NCBI GenBank assembly: GCA_020024815.1
Contig: JAHHTE010000142.1
Coordinates: 1 to 5,615 of the forward strand
DNA length: 5,615 bases
Origin: Mailhella sp.
GTDB lineage: Bacteria; Desulfobacterota; Desulfovibrionia; Desulfovibrionales; Desulfovibrionaceae
Direction: 5' to 3'
The translations under genes and the position numbers were made by a program. Positions 1-5,560 of this stretch are shown here, in pieces; positions within the stretch are counted from its first letter, which is position 1, and each line of letters begins with the position of its first letter. The notes below the pieces were generated by a model. It saw only the letters and a list, made by a program, of their open reading frames with translations, ran no database searches and was not told the DNA's origin.

Positions 1-149
1 CCTCGCTTACAGAGAGTGAAACTTATTAGGTCAGTGATTTTATGAAAATATTTTTTATTTTATAAGCCTAATACGTTAAAGTAAATATAAATTTAGAAAC
101 ACACCCTAATAAAAAAAATTCTTTTTATAATATTTTCAAACTACATGAT

Positions 150-183
150 AAAAGCCGTCTTCTTTTATAAAACGGCTTTTTTT
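150..183 (+). terminator. Intrinsic terminator reading plus
   Basis: The arms AAAAGCCGT (150-158) and ACGGCTTTT (172-180) are perfectly complementary around a 13-nt loop, and the right arm runs into a tract of seven T (177-183). This is a standard rho-independent terminator for transcription entering from the left. On the minus strand the same hairpin is followed by only four T, all within the stem, so it may be a weak backup terminator for gyrA. Confidence 0.75.
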
Positions 184-210
184 ATATTCAAAACCAAATG
201 CAACAGATAT

Positions 211-242
211 AAAAAAACTCTTTTGCAAACAAAAGAGTTTTT
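211..242 (-). terminator. Intrinsic terminator of gyrA
   Basis: A perfect 13-bp stem (213-225 with 230-242) encloses a 4-nt loop (226-229). Read on the minus strand, the descending arm ends in a run of seven T (complement of 211-217), followed by ATAT. It lies 74 nt after the gyrA stop codon in the right orientation, so it most likely ends the gyrB-gyrA transcript. On the plus strand the T run is shorter (238-242), so the hairpin may act weakly in that direction too. Confidence 0.85.
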
Positions 243-257
243 AAGTAAAAATTTTAT

Positions 258-284
258 AAGGAGGTTTTAGAGGAGGTATCCCCC
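258..284 (-). other. Tandem anti-Shine-Dalgarno-like motif in the gyrA 3' UTR
   Basis: The plus strand shows GGAGGT twice (260-265 and 272-277). In the gyrA mRNA sense this reads as two ACCTCCT-type boxes, the first preceded by GGAT (GGATACCTCCTCT). That resembles the conserved 3' end of 16S rRNA (GGATCACCTCCTTT) with one C missing. The first box can fold into a small hairpin: GGGGG and CCTCC around ATA, with one G-U pair. It sits between the gyrA stop and its terminator. What is seen is the motif and its tandem arrangement. Any role, such as pairing with ribosome binding sites, is inference, and chance is a real alternative. Confidence 0.35.
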
Positions 285-316
285 TAAAAAACTATTAATA
301 ATTAATTTCCAAAAAA

Positions 317-2791
317 TTATTCTTTATTTTCGTTATCTTGAGTTTCATCTTTTTCAGCTGGAACTGTATCATAGCCTACTACGGTTGCATTATCATCAAG
401 ACTTACAAGTCTTATACCCATAGTAGCACGTCCGTATGAACTAATTTCTTTTACTCCAAGACGGATAATTTTATTTGTTGAAGTAAGAAGAATAAGGCTA
501 TCTTCGTCTGTTACAGGAATAGAGCCAAGCACATTACCAGTTTTTGGACTTACTTTAAAATTGATAATACCAATACCACCACGATTTTGTTTGCGATATA
601 ATTCAACACAAGTACGTTTTCCGTAACCTAATTCAGAAATACTCATAATTTCTGTGCTTGTATCTTCTTCTTTAATAGGCAAACAACTTACAACAGAATC
701 ATTTTTTCTAAGGCTTATACCTTTTACTCCTGACGCACCACGTCCCATTGCTCTTACATCTTGGCAAGAAAAACGTATAGCCATACCCATTTTGGTTGCT
801 AAAACTATATGGTCTGTTTCTTCCACTTGTAAAACAGAAATAAGCTCATCATCTTCTTTAATACTTAGAGCTATCACACCACTTTTACGGCATTTTTCAT
901 ATAATGCTGCACTTGAGCGTTTTACCATACCCAAACGAGTTACAAAAAAGAAATGTTGATTTTCTGCAAATTCGCGAATAGTCAAAACATTTGCTACAAA
1001 TTCTTCTTTATCTAAAGGTAAAAGATTTGCAATATGCATACCTTTTGCTGTACGACTACCTTCTGGTACTTGATATACCTTAAGCTGATACATTCTACCT
1101 TTATTTGTAAAAAGGCATAAATATTGATGATTTGTTGTTGTGATAAAGTCTTGCACAAAATCATCATCACCAGTATTTAATCCTGCAATACCTTTTCCAC
1201 CTCTGCGTTGTTGTTGATAATTTCCAAGCATGGTACGTTTAATATATCCACGTCTTGAAAGTGTAATCACAACTTCTTCATCTGGAATAAGGTCTTCAAT
1301 ATCAATACCTGATAAAGCTTCCCCTACAACTTCTGTTTTGCGTTCTGTTGCATAGTTTTCTTTAATCATGGTCATTTCATCACGCATTACGCCACGAAGA
1401 ACTTCGCTATCTTCCAAAATAGATTTAAGATAAGCAATAAGTTTCATAAGCTCATCATATTCTTCTTGCAATTTATCGTGTTCAAGACCAGTAAGACGTT
1501 GCAAACGCATATCCAAAATACTTTGGGCTTGAATTTCTGTAAAACCAAATTGACTAACTAAACCTTGTTTTGCAATTTGTGGGGTTTCACTAGCTTTAAT
1601 CAATGCAACAATATCATCAATAATATCAAGAGCTTTAAGTAATCCTTCTACAATATGTGCCCTTGCTTCTGCTTTATTTAAATCAAAGCGAGAACGACGA
1701 ATAATAACTTCTCGTCTATGGTCTAAGAAACAAGTTAATGCTGATTTTAAATTGAATAAAACAGGACGATTATTTAAAACCGCAAGCATATTAATCCCAA
1801 AAGAAGACTCCATAGGCGTATATTTATAAAGCCCATTCATCACTAAATCTGGAATAGTTCCACGTTTCAATTCAACTTCAATGCGTATGCCATTTCTATC
1901 TGATAAATCTTTTAAATCAGAAACCCCTTCAATTCTTCTATCATTAACCAAGGCTGCAATTTTTTCTACTAAATTAGATTTATTCACAGCATAAGGAATT
2001 TCTGTAATTACAATAGATTGTGTATTTTTTCCCCGTTCGCGTACTTCCATACGTCCACGCATTTTCACTATACCACGACCAGTACGGTACGCGTCCACTA
2101 AACCTTGACCTGCATAAACTTGTCCACCAGTTGGAAAATCAGGACCTTTTACAAATTGCATTAAATCATCAACGCTTGCCTCTGGATCATTAATAAGCAA
2201 TAAAATAGCATCGCAAAGTTCCCCTAAATTATGTGGAGGAATATTCGTTGCCATACCAACAGCAATACCAGAAGAACCATTGACCAAAAGATTTGGAATT
2301 TTTGTAGGTAAAACAGTTGGTTCTTGTTCGCTACCATCGTAGTTATCACGAAAATCAACAGTTTCTTTTTCAATATCTGCTAAAAATTCCCCTGCAAGGC
2401 GACTCATTCTTACTTCTGTATAACGCATTGCAGCTGCACTATCACCATCAATAGAACCAAAGTTTCCTTGTCCATCTTCCAAAGGGTCACGCATATTAAA
2501 ATCTTGTGCCATACGCACTAAAGCATCATATACTGATGTGTCCCCATGTGGGTGATATTTACCAATTACATCACCAACTATTCTTGCACATTTTTTATGT
2601 GCATTACGGTATGTATTATTCAAAATTGATTGTGCATACAAAATACGACGGTGTACTGGTTTTAAACCATCGCGAGCATCTGGAATAGCACGACCAACTA
2701 TAACACTTAAAGAATAATCTAAATAAGATTGACGCAACTCTTTTTCAATATCAAGGCTTGGAAATAATTCCGAATTTTCCATATTATCCAT
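317..2791 (-). CDS. gyrA: DNA gyrase subunit A
   Basis: GyrA is the DNA-breaking and rejoining subunit of gyrase, the A2B2 cytoplasmic enzyme that adds negative supercoils using ATP hydrolysed by GyrB. The protein has 824 residues, normal for the family. The winged-helix and tower breakage-reunion region covers about residues 10-500. The catalytic tyrosine is Tyr124 in AAMRYTEVR, preceded by Arg123. The quinolone-determining stretch is HPHGDTSVYD (80-89), with Thr85 and Asp89 at the positions of E. coli Ser83 and Asp87. The C-terminal wrapping pinwheel starts near 505 with the perfect GyrA box QRRGGKG (528-534). Six blades follow, beginning near 505, 557, 613, 662, 714 and 766. The last 14 residues are acidic, a tail type known in E. 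coli to tune supercoiling. It lies 334 nt after gyrB on the same strand. The ATG at 2791 is chosen for its modest GTGAG upstream; an in-frame ATG at 2782 is possible. ParC is unlikely because of the GyrA box. Confidence 0.98.
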   Translation of the reverse strand: MDNMENSELFPSLDIEKELRQSYLDYSLSVIVGRAIPDARDGLKPVHRRILYAQSILNNTYRNAHKKCARIVGDVIGKYHPHGDTSVYDALVRMAQDFNMRDPLEDGQGNFGSIDGDSAAAMRYTEVRMSRLAGEFLADIEKETVDFRDNYDGSEQEPTVLPTKIPNLLVNGSSGIAVGMATNIPPHNLGELCDAILLLINDPEASVDDLMQFVKGPDFPTGGQVYAGQGLVDAYRTGRGIVKMRGRMEVRERGKNTQSIVITEIPYAVNKSNLVEKIAALVNDRRIEGVSDLKDLSDRNGIRIEVELKRGTIPDLVMNGLYKYTPMESSFGINMLAVLNNRPVLFNLKSALTCFLDHRREVIIRRSRFDLNKAEARAHIVEGLLKALDIIDDIVALIKASETPQIAKQGLVSQFGFTEIQAQSILDMRLQRLTGLEHDKLQEEYDELMKLIAYLKSILEDSEVLRGVMRDEMTMIKENYATERKTEVVGEALSGIDIEDLIPDEEVVITLSRRGYIKRTMLGNYQQQRRGGKGIAGLNTGDDDFVQDFITTTNHQYLCLFTNKGRMYQLKVYQVPEGSRTAKGMHIANLLPLDKEEFVANVLTIREFAENQHFFFVTRLGMVKRSSAALYEKCRKSGVIALSIKEDDELISVLQVEETDHIVLATKMGMAIRFSCQDVRAMGRGASGVKGISLRKNDSVVSCLPIKEEDTSTEIMSISELGYGKRTCVELYRKQNRGGIGIINFKVSPKTGNVLGSIPVTDEDSLILLTSTNKIIRLGVKEISSYGRATMGIRLVSLDDNATVVGYDTVPAEKDETQDNENKE

Positions 2792-2799
2792 AATAAAAT

Positions 2800-2804
2800 C
2801 TCAC
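2800..2804 (-). promoter_or_regulatory. Weak ribosome binding site of gyrA
   Basis: On the minus strand GTGAG ends 8 nt before the ATG at 2791. Only a partial match to GGAGG is present, so gyrA initiation may be modest or helped by translation from upstream. The alternative ATG at 2782 has only GGA, 4 nt upstream, which is too close to be better. Confidence 0.4.
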
Positions 2805-2807
2805 GAA

Positions 2808-2833
2808 TTTTATTTGTTATTTTTATTTGTTAT
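2808..2833. repeat. Tandem 13-bp direct repeat upstream of gyrA
   Basis: TTTTATTTGTTAT occurs twice, head to tail and without a mismatch (2808-2820 and 2821-2833). It lies 17-42 nt upstream of the gyrA start, just before its ribosome binding site. On the mRNA strand it reads as two A-rich units, ATAACAAATAAAA. It could be replication slippage, a protein site, or an A-rich translation-enhancing leader; the sequence does not decide. Confidence 0.75.
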
Positions 2834-2846
2834 CCTTTTGTTTTTT

Positions 2847-2881
2847 CTAGGGGGGAACTTTTGAAAAAGTTCTCCCCCTAG
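2847..2881. repeat. G/C-rich hairpin in the gyrB-gyrA gap
   Basis: CTAGGGGG (2847-2854) pairs with CCCCCTAG (2874-2881). After a one-base bulge (2873), GAACTTTT pairs with AAAAGTTC, leaving a tiny central loop. The stem is about 16 bp. On the minus strand it is followed by an A run, not a T run, so it is not a classical intrinsic terminator of gyrB. A further C6 run (2884-2889) flanks it. This type of hairpin with G runs resembles dispersed intergenic repeats I recall from Desulfovibrio-type genomes, though only one copy is visible here. It may act as an mRNA-stabilising or REP-like element. Confidence 0.7.
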
Positions 2882-2908
2882 AACCCCCCACAAAACTTTT
2901 TAATATAA

Positions 2909-2931
2909 GTACATATAGAAATTTATAGTAC
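2909..2931. other. Small imperfect palindrome, possible operator
   Basis: GTAC-A-TATA and TATAGTAC face each other around a 6-nt AT-rich centre, with one unpaired base in the left arm. It is about 120 nt upstream of gyrA in the AT-rich part of the gap, where a promoter would be expected. In AT-rich DNA such a pattern can arise by chance. Confidence 0.2.
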
Positions 2932-2963
2932 AAAAATTTTATTTTTTGTGTGGAATGAAAACG

Positions 2964-3033
2964 CTAAATCCCCTAAGTTAGGCAAATTTATTGAAATACG
3001 TTTCAATAAATTTGCCTGATTGAGGGGGTTTGG
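2964..3033. repeat. Long imperfect palindrome with a perfect 17-bp core
   Basis: The arms 2980-2996 and 3001-3017 are perfectly complementary over 17 bp around the loop TACG. The symmetry continues outward to about 2964 and 3033, giving arms of 33 nt with five differences. Four of these are T opposite G, which would be G-U pairs in a plus-strand RNA but A-C mismatches in the minus-strand gyrB-gyrA transcript. The right arm is shared with the repeat copy at the other end of gyrB. No T tract follows on either strand, so a terminator role is weak. Confidence 0.85.
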
Positions 3034-3104
3034 GGGTTACACTGTCTTTATCCGTAACTTCCTTTGTCGTAACGACTAAAGCGAAATCATTTCCCCCAAA
3101 AAAA
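3003..3104 (+). repeat. Repeat copy A, interrupted by 47 nt
   Basis: Segment 3003-3036 matches the complement of 5582-5615 at 33 of 34 positions, and 3084-3104 matches the complement of 5561-5581 at 21 of 21. Between the two matching parts, copy A carries 47 nt (3037-3083) that copy B lacks. Copy A starts inside the long palindrome and ends 21 nt after the gyrB stop, in the 3' flank of the gene. The two copies are in opposite orientation and bracket gyrB. High identity in non-coding DNA suggests recent spread or gene-conversion-like maintenance. Confidence 0.85.
3037..3083. other. 47-nt segment inside repeat copy A, with its own hairpin
   Basis: This segment is present in copy A and absent from copy B. 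It lies exactly between a G5 run and the AAATCATTTCCCCC part of the repeat, so it splits the hairpin that is intact in copy B. It contains an 8-bp stem with one bulge (3062-3069 with 3073-3081, loop TAA) and three GTTAC/GTAAC pentamers (3036-3040, 3054-3058, 3069-3073). On the minus strand it is free of stops in the frame ending at 2978. Either it was inserted into copy A or deleted from copy B; the window cannot say which. No target-site duplication is evident. Confidence 0.6.
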
Positions 3105-3125
3105 CTCCAAAATAAAAAACTTTTA

Positions 3126-5549
3126 TTAAATATCCAATTCACCTGCTTGTAAAGCGTTTCGGATAATATAATCACGTCTTGGCTCTACTCTGTCCCCCAT
3201 AAGTTCTTCAAAGGCATTAGACGCAGATTCTGCATTTTCAATATTTACTCTTAAAAGAGTTCTATTTTCTGGGTTCATGGTAGTAGTCCATAATTGATCT
3301 GGGTTCATTTCCCCTAGACCTTTATAACGTTGAATTTGGTATCCTTTTTTTGCTTCAGCAAAGGCTTTTTCGCGTAAATCAAAATAATCTGTTACTTCAA
3401 TGGTACTTTCACTACCTTCTAATTTAAAGGGGAAAGAACCACATTCATTTTTTAATGCAAGCATAGTAGCTTTTGCTGTTTTATACATTTTTGCAAGGAA
3501 AAATTCTAAAGCAAGACGTGTCCTATGCCCTGATTTATTTTCAAAAATAATAAAAATACGTTCTTCTTCCTCATGGGTTTCTACTTCAAGGCTCGTTTTA
3601 TATCCACATTTTGCCATATAGTCTTTAAAGCCTTGTGGTATTTGCTTTTCTTGGAGTTCATTAAGAGGAATTTCGTCTTGATCTTCCATAAATGCAAGGA
3701 ATAAATTATGCTCAACACCAGTATTTTCTGCTTCAATAAAACGACTTTGCAAAACATCAATACTTTGTAAAATATTAACTAAATCATTACCTGCAAAACT
3801 TTTTCCTTCTGCATTTTCTAAACGCACACCACTTGTTAAACGTTCAAAAAGAAAATCATCAAGAGCTTTTTCGTCTTTTAAATATTTTTCAAATTTTGCA
3901 GAACGTTTAGACACTCTAAAAAGTGGTGGTTGAGCAATATATAAATGTCCACGTCTGATTAATTCTTCATATTGACGGAAAAAGAATGTTAACATCAATG
4001 TTCTAATATGTGAACCGTCCACGTCAGCGTCTGTCATGATAATAATTTTATGATAACGGAGTTTTTCATAATCAGTATCATCACCAATACCTATGCCCAT
4101 TGCTGTAATCATATTTTTAATTTCTTGACTTGTGAGCATACGGTCAAAACGTGTTCTTTCAGTATTCAAGATTTTACCACGCAAAGGCAAAATAGCTTGT
4201 GTATTTGGGTTACGTCCTGATTTTGCAGAACCACCCGCAGAATCACCTTCCACTATGAAAATTTCACATTCTGTTGCGTCTTTACTTTGGCAATCAGCAA
4301 GTTTACCCGGAAGGGAGTTTTCAGAAAGAAGACCTTTACGACGTACTAAATCTTTTGCTCTACGAGCTGCTTCTCTTGCTCGGCTTGCGTCTACGGCTTT
4401 ATCAATAATAAGACGTGCTTCTTTTGGATTTTCTCCAAAAAATTCTGTTAAAGTTGAATAAACAATACCTTGCACAATACCTGTAACTTCACTATTGCCA
4501 AGTTTTGTTTTTGTTTGTCCTTCAAATTGAGGTTGTGGCAATTTAACACTGATAATTGCTGTTAAGCCTTCGCGAACATCATCGCCTGTAAGGCTTTCTC
4601 CTTTCATTTTTTTTGTAAGGTCAGGTTGTTCCTTAATATAACTATTAATTGCACGCGTAAGAGCTGTTTTAAAGCCTGCTAAGTGTGTTCCACCTTCAAC
4701 TGTACGAATATTATTTGCAAAGGTATGTACATTTTCTTTATATGTTGCATTATACTGCAAAGCAAATTCAACACTTACACCATCTTGTACACCTTCCCCC
4801 ATAATAATAGGATGTAATGCATTTTTTTCTGCATTTAAATCATGTACAAATTGGCTAATGCCACCTTCTGCTTTATAAATATGGGTTTCATTAGTTCTTT
4901 CATCAGTGCAATGAATTTCAATACCCTTATTTAAATACGCTAATTCTTCAAAACGCTTTGCTAAAATATCAAAAGAAAATTCACTTGTTTCAAAAATTTG
5001 ATCATCTGGTAAAAAATGAACTCTTGTACCATGTCCTTCTGCTTCACCAACTTCAATAACATCTGTAACAGGATTTCCACGTTCATAGCGTTGTTGGTAA
5101 CGTTTGCCATTTCTACGAATGGTTACTTCTAACCATTCAGACAAAGCATTTACACAAGATACCCCAACCCCATGCAATCCACCAGATACTTTATACGCAT
5201 TATTATCAAACTTACCACCTGCATGGAGTTTAGTCATAACAACTTGTACAGCTGGGATACCTTCTTTTGGGTGAATATCAACAGGAATACCACGTCCATT
5301 ATCACGAACTGTAACACTATTATCTAAATGCAATATAACTTCTATTTTGTCACAATAGCCAGCCATTGCTTCGTCAATAGAGTTATCCACTACTTCATAA
5401 ACTAAATGATGTAAACCACGTATATCCGTACTTCCAATATACATGGCTGGACGCTTACGAACAGCAGCAAGACCTTCCAAAATCGTAATAGCCGATGCAT
5501 TATAATCGTCTGTTACCTTGTTGTTGTTCATCAAATTATCTTGACTCAT
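3126..5549 (-). CDS. gyrB: DNA gyrase subunit B
   Basis: GyrB is the ATPase subunit of gyrase and supplies the Mg2+-binding TOPRIM site used for DNA cleavage with GyrA. Numbering from the chosen start gives 807 residues, close to the 804 of E. coli. The GHKL ATPase domain shows Glu52 and Asn56 in YEVVDNSIDE, Asp83 in DNGRGIP, the GGLHGVG loop (123-129), and Lys347 in QTKTKLG reaching the ATP. TOPRIM has Glu434 in VEGDSAGGSAK and the acidic DADVD (507-511), with PLRGKILN (455-462) between. The region from about 550 to 720 is the extra segment of long Gram-negative GyrBs. The tail carries YKGLGEMNP (742-750), the usual contact with GyrA. The start is ATG 5549 because GAGGAT precedes it at good spacing. 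An upstream in-frame TTG (5588) lies inside a palindrome, lacks a ribosome binding site and is rejected. The gyrB-gyrA order and long form argue against ParE. Confidence 0.98.
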   Translation of the reverse strand: MSQDNLMNNNKVTDDYNASAITILEGLAAVRKRPAMYIGSTDIRGLHHLVYEVVDNSIDEAMAGYCDKIEVILHLDNSVTVRDNGRGIPVDIHPKEGIPAVQVVMTKLHAGGKFDNNAYKVSGGLHGVGVSCVNALSEWLEVTIRRNGKRYQQRYERGNPVTDVIEVGEAEGHGTRVHFLPDDQIFETSEFSFDILAKRFEELAYLNKGIEIHCTDERTNETHIYKAEGGISQFVHDLNAEKNALHPIIMGEGVQDGVSVEFALQYNATYKENVHTFANNIRTVEGGTHLAGFKTALTRAINSYIKEQPDLTKKMKGESLTGDDVREGLTAIISVKLPQPQFEGQTKTKLGNSEVTGIVQGIVYSTLTEFFGENPKEARLIIDKAVDASRAREAARRAKDLVRRKGLLSENSLPGKLADCQSKDATECEIFIVEGDSAGGSAKSGRNPNTQAILPLRGKILNTERTRFDRMLTSQEIKNMITAMGIGIGDDTDYEKLRYHKIIIMTDADVDGSHIRTLMLTFFFRQYEELIRRGHLYIAQPPLFRVSKRSAKFEKYLKDEKALDDFLFERLTSGVRLENAEGKSFAGNDLVNILQSIDVLQSRFIEAENTGVEHNLFLAFMEDQDEIPLNELQEKQIPQGFKDYMAKCGYKTSLEVETHEEEERIFIIFENKSGHRTRLALEFFLAKMYKTAKATMLALKNECGSFPFKLEGSESTIEVTDYFDLREKAFAEAKKGYQIQRYKGLGEMNPDQLWTTTMNPENRTLLRVNIENAESASNAFEELMGDRVEPRRDYIIRNALQAGELDI

Positions 5550-5554
5550 AATAT

Positions 5555-5558
5555 CCTC
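5555..5558 (-). promoter_or_regulatory. Ribosome binding site of gyrB
   Basis: The minus strand reads GAGG, then ATATT-type spacing of 5 nt, then the ATG at 5549. This site decides the gyrB start over the upstream TTG. It follows an A8 run and sits 7 nt after the perfect leader hairpin. Confidence 0.75.
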
Positions 5559-5560
5559 AT

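Larger units (their letters stand above)
1..316. other. AT-rich intergenic region downstream of gyrA
   Basis: No gene is supported here. The plus strand is open only from 1 to a stop at 43-45 (14 codons, no recognisable motif), which could be the tail of a gene entering from the left but is too short to call. The clear content is two intrinsic-terminator hairpins (150-183 plus, 211-242 minus) and the tandem GGAGG motif near the gyrA stop. A weak sigma70-like pair can be drawn on the minus strand, TTTACT (plus 80-85) and TAAAAT (plus 57-62) with a 17-nt spacer, pointing out of the window. In DNA this AT-rich such matches are common by chance. The two terminators of opposite polarity suggest that a convergent plus-strand gene ends at or beyond the left edge. 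Confidence 0.7.
2792..3125. other. Structured intergenic region between gyrB and gyrA
   Basis: This 334-nt gap separates two genes read in the same direction. It contains, in minus-strand order, the interrupted repeat (3104-3003), the long palindrome (3033-2964), an AT-rich stretch with a small imperfect palindrome (2931-2909), a G/C-rich hairpin (2881-2847) and a tandem 13-bp repeat (2833-2808). None of the hairpins is followed by a T tract on the minus strand, so no classical terminator separates the genes. No convincing sigma70 promoter for gyrA is visible: AT-rich hexamers such as TATATT and TATAAA occur around 2900-2930 on the minus strand, without a good -35 at correct spacing. Co-transcription with gyrB and an independent gyrA promoter are both possible. 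A minus-strand 65-codon open frame (2978-3175) crosses the repeat and overlaps gyrB; it is not called as a gene. Confidence 0.7.

Noticed and set aside
1..45. Possible C-terminal end of a plus-strand gene
   Set aside because: Only 14 codons are visible before the TGA at 43-45, and a second frame also stays open to 27. The terminator at 150-183 would fit such a gene, but there is too little sequence to call it.
122..135. TATAAT on the plus strand at 126-131
   Set aside because: There is no -35 hexamer at suitable spacing, and transcription from it would run straight into the terminator at 150-183. AT-rich DNA yields such matches by chance.
654..959. Plus-strand open frame of 101 codons
   Set aside because: It lies wholly antisense to the gyrA C-terminal domain, has no family motif, and is a shadow of the real coding frame. 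The same applies to 2506-2688 (antisense to gyrA) and to 3400-3621 and 4132-4461 (antisense to gyrB).
3022..3036. G-quadruplex from the G5 runs
   Set aside because: Only two adjacent G runs are present in each repeat copy, while an intramolecular quadruplex needs four. The runs are better explained as hairpin arms.
5383..5391. DnaA-box-like TTATCCACT
   Set aside because: It differs from the consensus by one base and encodes the conserved VVDNS motif of GyrB. A single box in coding sequence is explained by the protein.
3126..5549. parE/parC instead of gyrB/gyrA
   Set aside because: The partner gene has a perfect GyrA box (QRRGGKG) and a six-blade C-terminal domain, which mark gyrase rather than topoisomerase IV.
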